Source: Coprobacillaceae bacterium UN01-12pH3A (lineage in GTDB: Bacteria; Bacillota_I; Bacilli_A; Erysipelotrichales; Coprobacillaceae). Taken from it: a stretch of 64,000 bases of DNA. Positions 25,148-33,790 of the stretch are shown piece by piece. A program made the position numbers and the translations under genes. The stretch covers positions 1 through 64,000 of the forward strand of contig JAQENU010000013.1 of NCBI GenBank assembly GCA_027676805.1, given 5' to 3'. The first letter of the stretch is position 1, and every line of letters starts with the position of its first letter. The notes below the pieces were generated by a model. The model was not told the DNA's origin, made no database searches, and saw only the letters and a list, made by a program, of their open reading frames with translations.

Positions 25148-25903
25148 TTATCCTACATCTCTAAATTTCAAATCCACATACAGCATATTATGATCAGATA
25201 ATGTATTTTCCACCATATCGACATGACAAATTTCCAAATTACGACTTACGATAATATTATCAATAGCATAAACTTTCATCTCCTCATTTTTTAGATTATA
25301 CGTATTCAGCCACTTATCTTGATCCCCATTGGCTATTACATAGGTTTCTAACATCGGATAGATCTCACTATAGTCTTGATCTGTATTAAAGTCACCCGTC
25401 AATATTTTATAGACAGTCGCATCTTGATTCATAACGGCAATTATTTCATTCAGCTGCTTTCTGCGGGCTGCTTTTCCTTCATGAGTTAAATGCGTATTAT
25501 AAATTGCTGCAGATTTACCATTGATCTCAACGACGATGCGCTGCCATGCACGAGCTTCACTCAATCCTTCACTATTTAGCTTTCCGCCATATTCTTCTTT
25601 TATCTCGTAAGCAGACAAAAGTCCAATCCCATACTCGCCTCCTTCAAAATCGATTGTCTTTTGAAAACTGCCATAGGGATAGATTCCTTGATCCATCAAA
25701 GTTGTCAACATATCGATAGGATTGCGTCGAGTAAAACGATCAATTTCCTGCATTCCCACAACATCAATATGATACTGTTTAAGCTGTTCATGTATCTGAA
25801 TGATATTGGGATGCATCTGTGAAGCAATATTAAAACTCGCAATACGAATATCCCCAGCTTCTTTTTTCTCTCTGTTCAAATCACTGCATATACCTTCAGA
25901 CAT
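25148..25903 (-). CDS. Endonuclease/exonuclease/phosphatase family protein
   Basis: A 251-residue metal-dependent phosphoesterase of the DNase I/AP endonuclease/sphingomyelinase fold. The motifs IASFNIA, VGMQEID, YNTHLTH, LTGDFNTD and DNIIVSRN...LSDHNMLYVDL occur in the canonical order, and the final SDH carries the catalytic His. There is no signal peptide. Substrate could be nucleic acid, phosphoinositide or another phosphodiester. The ATG at 25903 is chosen because AAAGGGAGG precedes it. The upstream 245 bases towards the signal peptidase gene are AT-rich and hold no feature I can support. Confidence 0.87.
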   Translation of the reverse strand: MSEGICSDLNREKKEAGDIRIASFNIASQMHPNIIQIHEQLKQYHIDVVGMQEIDRFTRRNPIDMLTTLMDQGIYPYGSFQKTIDFEGGEYGIGLLSAYEIKEEYGGKLNSEGLSEARAWQRIVVEINGKSAAIYNTHLTHEGKAARRKQLNEIIAVMNQDATVYKILTGDFNTDQDYSEIYPMLETYVIANGDQDKWLNTYNLKNEEMKVYAIDNIIVSRNLEICHVDMVENTLSDHNMLYVDLKFRDVG

Positions 25904-26010
25904 CGTTGTTCCTCCCTTTATCGATTCATTCCTGCTTTCCTTTGCCTCCATTATAATATACATTGATGCAGATAAAAAGCTTCATTGGCGGCATTTTAAA
26001 CACAGCTGCG

Positions 26011-26045
26011 ATAAAAAAGACCTTCTCTAAAAGGAGAAAGTCTTT
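26011..26045 (-). terminator. Terminator of the spoIIA operon
   Basis: A 12-bp stem with one mismatch (26016-26027 with 26034-26045) is followed on the minus strand by six T, 75 bases after the sigF stop codon. Confidence 0.8.
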
Positions 26046-26119
26046 GATACATCGTTATTAGGATATAAAAATCTATATCCTTTATGCAAAATATGATTCA
26101 TAGATAGTGTATTTATAAA

Positions 26120-26845
26120 TCAGGATTCTTCAACTAAGCGGGATTTCAATTTGGCAATAATCTTCTTTTCCAGCCGAGATACCTGCACCTGTGATATCCC
26201 CAGCTTTTTAGCGATTACTTCTTGATTACAATTTTGCTTATATCTCATTTCAAGAATCATCTTTTCTTTATCATCTAATTTTTCAATTTCCATTTCCAAT
26301 GCTAGTTTTTCAAACCACATTTTATTGTGACTATCCTCTATACGGTCGGCTAAGGAAATGGCAGACCCATCTTTTTCATAGATAGGCTCGTTAAGAGAAG
26401 TAGGATAATAAGAGGCATCAATCGCCAAGATCACATCTTGAACATCTACCTCCAAATACTCGGCAATATCATAAACATTGGGAACATCCTGTGAGATATT
26501 CGTTAAATGTTCTTTTGCTTTTTGAATTTTTAAATTCAGCTCTTTTAATTGGCGAGATACTTTAATGGTTCCGTCATCTCTGAAATAGCGTTTGATTTCC
26601 CCCATTATAATGGGTACTGCATACGTTGAAAATTGAACGTTATATGAAAAATCAAAATTGTAGATGGATTTCATCAATCCAACACAACCGATTTGAAAAA
26701 GATCTTCTTTATCGTAATACGTATTTTTAAAACGATGCACAATAGACCATACCAACCCGACATTTTGACTGACGAGCTGATCTAAAGCTACTTCATCCCC
26801 TGATTGCGCAAGCTTAATTAATTCAACTGAATTTTTATTGGCCAT
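26120..26845 (-). CDS. sigF: Forespore sigma factor SigF
   Basis: A 241-residue sporulation sigma factor directing the first forespore-specific genes. Region 2 (KEDLFQIGCVGLMKSIYNFDFSYNVQFSTYAVPIIMGEIKRYFRDD), region 3 and region 4 (NQEVIAKKLGISQVQVSRLEKKI) are complete. SigF and SigG are similar, but the position directly after spoIIAA and spoIIAB identifies SigF. Its start overlaps the end of spoIIAB by 11 bases. Its activity would be held by SpoIIAB until asymmetric division. Confidence 0.96.
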   Translation of the reverse strand: MANKNSVELIKLAQSGDEVALDQLVSQNVGLVWSIVHRFKNTYYDKEDLFQIGCVGLMKSIYNFDFSYNVQFSTYAVPIIMGEIKRYFRDDGTIKVSRQLKELNLKIQKAKEHLTNISQDVPNVYDIAEYLEVDVQDVILAIDASYYPTSLNEPIYEKDGSAISLADRIEDSHNKMWFEKLALEMEIEKLDDKEKMILEMRYKQNCNQEVIAKKLGISQVQVSRLEKKIIAKLKSRLVEES

Positions 26846-27266
26846 GTTTTTTCTTTAGTGTTTTTGTAATCGTTAGTTTAGTCCCCTGTTGTTTACTTGA
26901 TAGAATCTCAAATTCATCACTTAATGCTTCAATGATGCTTAATCCCATACCAGCGTGTTCATCCCCCGGCTTCGTTGAAAAAAGCGGTGTTGAGGCTTGC
27001 TCGATATCCTCTATTCCACACCCCTGATCTTCAATGATTAAACATAGTGTATCCTCATCTAAGGTTGCTTCAATCGATACTTCGCGGTCTGTTTCTCCAT
27101 TATATCCATGAATAATAGCATTCGTAAATGCTTCTGAAACTATCGTTTTGATTTCAACGATTTCATCGATGGTAGGATTTTTAGACATAACAAAAGAAGC
27201 GACGCTGTTTCTTACAAAACCATCGTTTACCAGTTCTGCTTTACACGTTATTTTCATCTGATTCAT
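26835..27266 (-). CDS. spoIIAB: Anti-sigma F factor SpoIIAB
   Basis: A 143-residue GHKL-fold serine kinase. The N box EAFTNAIIHGY, the G1 box DQGCGIEDIEQ and the G2 box HAGMGLSII bind ATP. It sequesters SigF and phosphorylates SpoIIAA. It overlaps spoIIAA by 26 bases at one end and sigF by 11 bases at the other, ensuring balanced synthesis. Confidence 0.97.
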   Translation of the reverse strand: MNQMKITCKAELVNDGFVRNSVASFVMSKNPTIDEIVEIKTIVSEAFTNAIIHGYNGETDREVSIEATLDEDTLCLIIEDQGCGIEDIEQASTPLFSTKPGDEHAGMGLSIIEALSDEFEILSSKQQGTKLTITKTLKKKHGQ

Positions 27267-27615
27267 TATGTTCCCCCACCTTTACTAATATTTCATCTGT
27301 ACTCTTAATATAATCCATTAAATTAAAGATACCGGTTAATTCAAACAAACGATAAGCCACAGGACTTAATCCGGTAATGTATAATTTACCGCCCTCTGCT
27401 TTCATTTGGTTGTAGCGTCCTAAGACAAGACCAATTCCCGAACTATCGATAAATGTCACACGATTAAAATCCATCACAACAACTTTATATTTACCCGTTT
27501 CCAGTTCAGCGACAAGCAAATTACGATAATTCATCGTATGAATACTGTCAATCTCTCCGGAAAAGTAGACAATGAGCTGATCATTATTTTTTTCAAACTG
27601 TATTTTATTCATCAT
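27241..27615 (-). CDS. spoIIAA: Anti-anti-sigma factor SpoIIAA
   Basis: A 124-residue STAS-domain protein. The phosphorylation site lies in FIDSSGIGLVLGRY (Ser58, the same position as in Bacillus). Unphosphorylated SpoIIAA displaces SigF from SpoIIAB. Two ATGs, 27615 and 27612, follow AGGAGG by four and seven bases; the second has the better spacing. The promoter is presumably between it and dacF, but I see no clear sigma-H or sigma-A element. Confidence 0.96.
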   Translation of the reverse strand: MMNKIQFEKNNDQLIVYFSGEIDSIHTMNYRNLLVAELETGKYKVVVMDFNRVTFIDSSGIGLVLGRYNQMKAEGGKLYITGLSPVAYRLFELTGIFNLMDYIKSTDEILVKVGEHNESDENNV

Positions 27616-27716
27616 TTTGCCTCCTCAGCTACATATCTTAAACTAATTTATGACTAAAAGATACGCATCCGACAAAACTAGAACTTATGTGAAAAAATTA
27701 GAAACAAAACGACAAA

Positions 27717-28856
27717 TTACTGCCACATCTTTTGGAAATCACGAATTACTTTCTGTGAGAACTTTAGTTTTGGTATATCTTCAAGGATAACTAAATCATA
27801 ACTCTGAACTTTTCCATCTTCGCTGTGAAGATCCAGCATTGCCACCGTTTCATTCGTGAATAACGGCGCCTGATTTTTCAAGATCCGGATGTTGTAGCTG
27901 GGTTCATATGCCTCTCCTTTTTTAGAGATATACGTAATATCATTTTTGGCGTACAGATTTGTTTCTTTAATTTCACTGTCATTCACCTCTAAAGTTGTCA
28001 CTAAATCTCCCTGATGATAAACGTAGCGGCTCTCATATAAATTAAATCCATAGTCCAATACTTGTGCCATTTCACTGTTTCTTTGCTTTGGCGTTGGTTC
28101 CTTTAAAACTACCCCAATCAAACGCAGACCGTCACGCTGAGCTGTCGCTACTAAGCAATAGCCCGCTTCTTTGGTATAGCCGGTTTTCAATCCATCAATG
28201 CCACTGTAAGCATTCAACAACTTATTGGTATTGACCAGCCAGAACTTCTTGTCTGTATCTTCTCTGACATATGTTTCTACCGTCGACGTTGTTTCGAGCA
28301 GCTTGTCTCCACCGATTTCAATTAAATAAGCTGCCATCGTCGCTAAATCCAATGCACAGGTATAATGATTATCATCATGCAGTCCTGTAGCATTCGCAAA
28401 ATGAGTATTGACCAGCTTTAATTCCTTTGCCTTTTCATTCATCATCTTGACAAATTCATCATTTGTACCGGCAATGTATTCCCCTAATGCTACAATGCAG
28501 TCATTCGCAGAACCGATTGCCACAGATTTGAACATATCATGCACACTCATCTGTTCATTTTCTTCCAAATAAATTTGACTTCCCCCCATGCTGGCCGCAT
28601 AGGCTGATGTAGTGACCATATCATCAAAGCTGATTTTTTTAGAATTGATGGCCTCAAACAATAAGATCATACTCATGATCTTGGTCGTACTTGCCGGATA
28701 CATTTTTTCCTGTTCATTGACTCCATTGATGACCTGACGCGTTGATGCTTCCATCAGGATCATTGCACCGCTGCTAGGTGCCAGATTGAGAGTCTCTGCT
28801 TTAACCGGCAGTATGCACATACATAAACATAATAAGAAAACACCTATTTTTTTCAT
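27717..28856 (-). CDS. dacF: D-alanyl-D-alanine carboxypeptidase (DacF/PBP5 type)
   Basis: A serine-type peptidoglycan carboxypeptidase of 379 residues with a signal peptide (cleavage after VKA). The active-site motifs are PASTTKIM (SxxK), SAN in AIGSANDC and KTG in GLKTGYTKEAG, followed by the C-terminal PBP5-like domain (about 280-379). The C-terminus lacks an obvious amphipathic anchor. In Bacillus, dacF lies directly upstream of spoIIA, as here, and is forespore-linked. The ATG at 28856 is preferred over the GTG at 28865, with GGGTG six bases upstream. Confidence 0.93.
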   Translation of the reverse strand: MKKIGVFLLCLCMCILPVKAETLNLAPSSGAMILMEASTRQVINGVNEQEKMYPASTTKIMSMILLFEAINSKKISFDDMVTTSAYAASMGGSQIYLEENEQMSVHDMFKSVAIGSANDCIVALGEYIAGTNDEFVKMMNEKAKELKLVNTHFANATGLHDDNHYTCALDLATMAAYLIEIGGDKLLETTSTVETYVREDTDKKFWLVNTNKLLNAYSGIDGLKTGYTKEAGYCLVATAQRDGLRLIGVVLKEPTPKQRNSEMAQVLDYGFNLYESRYVYHQGDLVTTLEVNDSEIKETNLYAKNDITYISKKGEAYEPSYNIRILKNQAPLFTNETVAMLDLHSEDGKVQSYDLVILEDIPKLKFSQKVIRDFQKMWQ

Positions 28857-28991
28857 TTCATTCACCCATAATAATATATGTTTGAATTGACAAGTTATGT
28901 TTTAATCCCCATGTTTTATCAAGTTTATTTTATTGCATAACCCCTATCCATTCATTATAATAAATATAAGAGGATGAATAAGGAGGTTGCT

Positions 28992-30068
28992 ATGAACGTA
29001 TCTTTTAGTCAAGTAGAGCCATCTCAAATCGATCAGCTGGCAGAGTTAGCGAATCAGATATGGCATGAATTTTTTACAATCATTTTAAGTGAAGATCAAA
29101 TCAATTACATGGTAGATAAATTTCAATCTGCTCATGCAATTAAAGAACAGACAGAACACAAGGGATATACCTATTATTTTATTTTAGAAGAAAATATCCC
29201 GATTGGTTTTACAGCGATTCGTTTAGAAAATGAAAAACTGTTTTTAAGCAAACTCTATCTGCAAAAGTCAGCACGTGGTAAAGGCTATGCCAGCTTAGCT
29301 TTTGAATTTATAGAAAAGATTGCAAAAGAAAACCATAAAAACTTTATTTATTTAACTGTAAACAAATATAATGAACACACGATCAAAGTTTATGAGAAAA
29401 AAGGATTCGTAAAAGTGGATGCTAAAATTTCCGACATTGGCAATGGTTTTGTCATGGATGATTTTATCATGGAAAAAGTATTGAATCCATCAGAGCTTAC
29501 CGAGGTTCAAAAAATGATTCACGGCTATTACTATATGCCAAGCGATAAGTTTTTAAATAAAAAACGAATGCAGGCAAAGGAGCTGCTTTATGATTTTAAC
29601 TTACTGATGCCCTCTGAAGTCGGTGATCAAATCCTTAAGCAATTATTAGGAAGCTGTGGTAAGAAACCCCATATTGAACCGCATTTCAAATGTGACTATG
29701 GAAAGAATATTCTGATTGGCGATTATTTTTATGCTAATTCCAACTGTACAATTTTAGATGAAGCAAAAGTCATTATCGGCAATGAAGTATTATTCGGACC
29801 TAATGTCGGTCTTTATACAGTCAATCACCCATTAGATGCTGCAAGCCGTGAAAAGGGCTATGAAATTGCTAAACCAATAGTGATTGGCAATAATGTTTGG
29901 CTGGGGGCAAATGTCGTTGTTTTGCCAGGGGTCACGATCGGAGAACGCAGTGTCATTGCCGCCGGAAGCATTGTTACAAAAGATATCCCTGCGGATTGCT
30001 TGGCAGCCGGAAATCCCTGTCAGATCATTCGAGAAATCGATCAGGAGCAATCGATTCCATTACCATAA
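28992..30068 (+). CDS. GNAT acetyltransferase fused to maltose-type hexapeptide O-acetyltransferase
   Basis: A 358-residue two-domain protein. Residues 1 to about 155 form a GNAT domain (LSKLYLQKSARGKGYASLAFEF acetyl-CoA loop, NKYNEHTIKVYEKKGF). Residues about 165-358 form a left-handed beta-helix acetyltransferase of the Maa/NodL type (MIHGYYYMPSDKFLNKKRMQAKELLYDFN, then hexapeptide turns, VGLYTVNHPLDAASREKG with the catalytic His, and GNPCQIIREI). Each half normally exists as a separate enzyme. Continuous reading frame and normal codon use indicate a real fusion. The ATG at 28992 has AGGAGG five bases upstream. Confidence 0.9.
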   Translation: MNVSFSQVEPSQIDQLAELANQIWHEFFTIILSEDQINYMVDKFQSAHAIKEQTEHKGYTYYFILEENIPIGFTAIRLENEKLFLSKLYLQKSARGKGYASLAFEFIEKIAKENHKNFIYLTVNKYNEHTIKVYEKKGFVKVDAKISDIGNGFVMDDFIMEKVLNPSELTEVQKMIHGYYYMPSDKFLNKKRMQAKELLYDFNLLMPSEVGDQILKQLLGSCGKKPHIEPHFKCDYGKNILIGDYFYANSNCTILDEAKVIIGNEVLFGPNVGLYTVNHPLDAASREKGYEIAKPIVIGNNVWLGANVVVLPGVTIGERSVIAAGSIVTKDIPADCLAAGNPCQIIREIDQEQSIPLP

Positions 30069-30076
30069 TAAAAAGA

Positions 30077-30142
30077 CTTTAAACCCTATTGATTTAAAGT
30101 TCAGACTATTGACAAATAAATTACTTGTTAATAGTCTTTTTG
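30077..30142 (+). terminator. Tandem hairpins and terminator after the fusion gene
   Basis: A first hairpin (ACTTTAAA/TTTAAAGT, 30077-30100) is followed by a 12-bp stem (GACTATTGACAA with TTGTTAATAGTC, 30104-30115 and 30125-30136) and a T run. The second is the likely terminator. Confidence 0.75.
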
Positions 30143-30143
30143 T

Positions 30144-30698
30144 TTATCTTTTTTCAGCCTTGTCAAACTCAGATTTCAATAAAGAAAACAATAAATCGTC
30201 ATAAATAATATCTCCATATCCACACACAGCATGACGCAGTGTTCCCTCATGCTGAAACCCTAATTTCTTTAACAGGTGAATAGAAGCAATATTGGGCGAA
30301 AAGACCCTTGAAGAAACAATATCCATCTTTAACACGGTGAAGATATAGCTTATCACTTCATTTAACGCTTCACACATATAACCGTTCTGTGTCTTTGCTT
30401 CATCCAGATAATAAGAAATGGAAACGGATCGGACTTTATATCGCAGCATATCCGGTTCAATAAAAATAGCACCGATCACTTCATTAGAGGCTTTGTTTAT
30501 GAGATGAAAAGTCCAATGATCTGCAGGCTGCATTTCATATCTTCTTATTAATTCATCAGCACTGACCTTATCCATAACGTTATACCTTAATACATGATCA
30601 CTGCTGCAAATCTTTAGAATAGCCTTTACATCATCAGCCTGAGGTAGACGAATAAGCAGTCTTGGCGTTTCCATCGTGATATTTTTTATACTGGACAT
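30144..30698 (-). CDS. GNAT N-acetyltransferase (RimJ/RimL-like)
   Basis: A 184-residue acetyltransferase. It begins METPRLLIRLPQADDVKAIL as RimJ/RimL-type enzymes do, has YYLDEAKTQNGYMCEALNEVISY as the acetyl-CoA region and SPNIASIHLLKKLGFQHEGTLR near the end. Substrate is unknown. It starts six bases after the Rrf2 regulator gene and so belongs to its operon. Confidence 0.87.
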   Translation of the reverse strand: MSSIKNITMETPRLLIRLPQADDVKAILKICSSDHVLRYNVMDKVSADELIRRYEMQPADHWTFHLINKASNEVIGAIFIEPDMLRYKVRSVSISYYLDEAKTQNGYMCEALNEVISYIFTVLKMDIVSSRVFSPNIASIHLLKKLGFQHEGTLRHAVCGYGDIIYDDLLFSLLKSEFDKAEKR

Positions 30699-30703
30699 CC
30701 TTG

Positions 30704-31141
30704 TTATCCCTCTGAATAATCTTTCATCGCCATTTTTAAAGTTACAGCACGCAATTTAGCCTTAAAAGCTTCTTCAGCATCTTCAAAAGCATTCAAAATC
30801 ATTTTTTGCTTCGTTGCTTTTAATTCTGCACTTTCTTCTAAAAATACTTTTTCTACCAATCCAGTTGCCACAGCAAAAGCTTCTTTTCCTTCAATTGCTT
30901 CAAAAATATCGCATAGTGTGATCTGTGCAGGATCTTTTTTCAAAGTAAAGCCGCCATTCTTTCCGGCTTCTGAATTAATCAGTCCGGCAACCACTAATTG
31001 ACGAATTATTTTCTTCAAATAGGAATCCGATACATCCAAGCGCTGACTTAAAAAATAACTTTTGATATGTTCTTCATTTTTTCCATGTGCAATAATAATC
31101 AATAGACATATTGCCTGTTCTACACTATTTTTTACTCTCAT
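30704..31141 (-). CDS. Rrf2-family transcriptional regulator
   Basis: A 145-residue winged-helix regulator. MRVKNSVEQAICLLIIIA and SYLKKIIRQLVVAGLINSEAGKNGGFTLKKDPAQITLCDIFEAIEG match the Rrf2 family. The three cysteines that bind an Fe-S cluster in IscR/NsrR are absent, so it is not an obvious redox sensor. The ATG at 31141 has AAGGTGG eight bases upstream and gives the usual family N-terminus. It is divergent from the YhgE/Pip gene and probably controls it. Confidence 0.87.
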   Translation of the reverse strand: MRVKNSVEQAICLLIIIAHGKNEEHIKSYFLSQRLDVSDSYLKKIIRQLVVAGLINSEAGKNGGFTLKKDPAQITLCDIFEAIEGKEAFAVATGLVEKVFLEESAELKATKQKMILNAFEDAEEAFKAKLRAVTLKMAMKDYSEG

Positions 31142-31232
31142 TCTTTTTTCCACCTTCGTCATTCTTCTTCTATTTTACCATATTTTTTAAAATCACCACA
31201 CTCCTTATCCCAAAATAATGACGTAAATGGTC

Positions 31233-31314
31233 TTGACAAATTGCTATGAGGTGACTAAAATGTCTTTTATTAATAGATATTATATATCCATAGATACATT
31301 TTGTCTATTAATAG
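31233..31314 (+). promoter_or_regulatory. Promoter and repeated operator-like sites before YhgE/Pip gene
   Basis: TTGACA (31233-31238), 17 bases and TAAAAT (31256-31261) form a near-consensus promoter. Two copies of TATTAATAG lie downstream: one at 31268-31276 over the expected transcription start, and one inside the perfect palindrome CTATTAATAG at 31305-31314. Both are preceded by TGTC. Binding by the divergent Rrf2 regulator is inferred. Confidence 0.65.
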
Positions 31315-31350
31315 CATATATTAAATCGTAATAGAAAGAAGGAGAAAAAT

Positions 31351-33729
31351 ATGCTTAAAAAGGAATGGCAAAGCTTTCTTAAAAATCACTGGCTGGTGAT
31401 CGTCATTATTGGAGTCATGAGTATTCCAACATTGTATACGACGATTTTTCTAGGATCGATGTGGGATCCGTATGGAACGATAGACCAGTTGCCTGTTGCC
31501 GTAGTCAATTTGGATCAGGCTGTCACCTATCAAGACCAAAAGATAAACCTTGGTGAAGAAATGGTCAGCAGTTTAAAAGAAGATGCTTCCTTGGATTTTC
31601 ATTTTACAGATGAAGCTTCCGCTCAAAAAGGATTAGAAGATGGAACGTATTATATGGTCATCACGATTCCTGAAAACTTTTCTTCCAATGCGACAACGCT
31701 TCTAAATGAGCATCCGCAAAAGATGGAATTGGAGTATCAGACCAATCCCGGTACCAATTACATTGCTTCAAAAATGGATGAAACTGCCATTAATAAAATA
31801 AAAAGCAGTATTTCAACAAAAGTCACAGAGACATATGCCAATACTTTATTCAATCAAATCCGTACTGTTGGTAATGGTTTTCATGAGGCGGCAGACGGAG
31901 CAGCCCAAATCAATGACGGAACTGCTCAATTAACAGATGGAAATACAACTATTACCGATAATTTAGAAGTATTAGCATCGAGCAGCTTAACGTTTAAAGA
32001 CGGAGCGAATACACTCAATATTGGATTAAAAGATTATACTGGCGGTGTTTCTCAAATTTATCAGGGCGCTTCTTTGCTGCAAGGCGGGATTGATCTATTG
32101 AATCAAAACAACACTACATTAAATGATGGCGTTACCAGTCTTGATGCGGGAATATCTCAGCTTAAACTAGGAAGCGATACTCTGCTTGCAGGATTAAATC
32201 AAATGTCTGAATCCTTAGGAGAATCACTGACACCAACACAGATGCAGAATATTGCTTTATTAAAAGAACAGCTGCCTGTCTTAAATGAAGGCATACAAGC
32301 TTTGTATGCTTCTTTGAATGATACCTCTGCAGCAAGTCCGATGGCCACGGTCAATGCGGATTTAGCGGCGGTTGGAACCAATGCTCAGGAAGCCGGAAAG
32401 AATCTCGCTTTAACAATCGAAGAATTTAAAAATTCAGACGCGTTTAAAAAACTGGATAAAAGCACTCAAAACGAATTATTAGCCGCCTTAACAACAAGCA
32501 CTTCCTTTGGTGCTTTATCTACCAATCTAAACAGTATTGGAACACATTTAAACAGCGCCAGCACCGCTTTAACGACTGTCATGAACAGTTTACAAGAAAA
32601 TGTCAAAACGATTGCTGAGGGAGCCAATATGCTGCTGCCAGGCAGTCAAACAGCTATCGATCAATTATCTAACGGACTCGTAAGTGTTAAAGAGAACTTG
32701 GATAAAGAATATGGTATTATTCAAGGATGCGGAACGATCAATCAAGGTTTAACCGTCATCAGCAGCAAACTGAAAGGTCAAGACGGACTTCAAAACGGAT
32801 TAACTGCTTATACTGATGGAGTAGCAGCTTTAAAAGAAGGAAGTCAAGCCCTAGTCAGTGGCGCTGCCACCTTAAATGCAAATACCCCTGCACTTCTTAC
32901 TGGCACAAATCAGTTAAGCGATGGAGCCAGTGCAATTCATGATGGTGCCGCTTTATTAAAAGACGGTTCTCAGACATTAGGAGAAGGACTTTCTACCTTA
33001 GCTGATGGATCAAAAACGTTAGCAACAAGCTTAAACGATGGAGCCAGCCAAGTCGATCAAGCCAAAGGAAATGATCAGACCACCAGCATGTTTGCTGAAC
33101 CAGTCAAAGTCCAAGGATCAGAATTATCTGATGTTCCTAATAACGGACATGCAATGGCACCTTATATGATGTCTGTTGGTCTTTATGTAGGCTGCATTGC
33201 CTTTTGCTTAATGTATCCATTGCTTAAGCACTCTACCCCATCTGTAGAAAGCGGATTTAAATGGTGGCTGTCAAAAGCGAGTGTGATTGCTGTAGTAGCT
33301 TGTCTCCAAGCCTGCTTAATGGTGGGTATGCTGATGATGATAAATCATCTTGAACCTTTACAAATCTTACAGACCTTCTTAATGGCCTGTCTTGTTTCTA
33401 CCACTTTTATGGCAATGATTGTTTTCTTCAATTTGATCTTAGGAAAAGTCGGAAGCTTCATTGTGTTAGTCTTTATGGTACTACAGTTAGGAGGGGCTGC
33501 GGGAACGTATCCAATCGAATTATCAGCTGGGTTCTTTAAAGCCATTCATCCCTATATGCCATTTACCTACAGTGTCCATGCTTTCAGAAATACCCTTTGC
33601 ATCGGTGGAAATATTCTTAATGATGTAGGTATCTTTGTTGGGATATTGATTGCTTTTGCATTATTAACATACATTGTTTATGAAGTAAAAGCTAGAAAAC
33701 TTCCAACAATAAAAAACATCGAAGCATAA
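31351..33729 (+). CDS. YhgE/Pip (phage infection protein)-family membrane protein
   Basis: A 792-residue protein with one N-terminal membrane helix (about 13-35), a large extracytoplasmic part (36-590) and about five C-terminal helices of the ABC-2/YhgE type. The outer part is built of roughly 11-22-residue repeats of the form DGAAQINDGTAQLTDG, probably forming a long coiled or helical stalk. Relatives include Lactococcus Pip, needed for phage infection, and Bacillus YhgE/YueB, a phage receptor and type VII-secretion relative. Native function may be export or envelope stress related. AAGGAG supports the start. Confidence 0.9.
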   Translation: MLKKEWQSFLKNHWLVIVIIGVMSIPTLYTTIFLGSMWDPYGTIDQLPVAVVNLDQAVTYQDQKINLGEEMVSSLKEDASLDFHFTDEASAQKGLEDGTYYMVITIPENFSSNATTLLNEHPQKMELEYQTNPGTNYIASKMDETAINKIKSSISTKVTETYANTLFNQIRTVGNGFHEAADGAAQINDGTAQLTDGNTTITDNLEVLASSSLTFKDGANTLNIGLKDYTGGVSQIYQGASLLQGGIDLLNQNNTTLNDGVTSLDAGISQLKLGSDTLLAGLNQMSESLGESLTPTQMQNIALLKEQLPVLNEGIQALYASLNDTSAASPMATVNADLAAVGTNAQEAGKNLALTIEEFKNSDAFKKLDKSTQNELLAALTTSTSFGALSTNLNSIGTHLNSASTALTTVMNSLQENVKTIAEGANMLLPGSQTAIDQLSNGLVSVKENLDKEYGIIQGCGTINQGLTVISSKLKGQDGLQNGLTAYTDGVAALKEGSQALVSGAATLNANTPALLTGTNQLSDGASAIHDGAALLKDGSQTLGEGLSTLADGSKTLATSLNDGASQVDQAKGNDQTTSMFAEPVKVQGSELSDVPNNGHAMAPYMMSVGLYVGCIAFCLMYPLLKHSTPSVESGFKWWLSKASVIAVVACLQACLMVGMLMMINHLEPLQILQTFLMACLVSTTFMAMIVFFNLILGKVGSFIVLVFMVLQLGGAAGTYPIELSAGFFKAIHPYMPFTYSVHAFRNTLCIGGNILNDVGIFVGILIAFALLTYIVYEVKARKLPTIKNIEA

Positions 33730-33734
33730 CATAA

Positions 33735-33782
33735 AAACGCATAGCGCAATAGACCATTCTATTTTGCGATGCGTTTTTTTAT
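33735..33782. terminator. Bidirectional terminator between YhgE/Pip and surface protein genes
   Basis: A long interrupted stem (AACGCAT...GCGCAA with TTGCG...ATGCGTT, 33735-33775) is flanked by A and T runs and lies between converging genes. Confidence 0.8.
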
Positions 33783-33790
33783 TTCATAAT

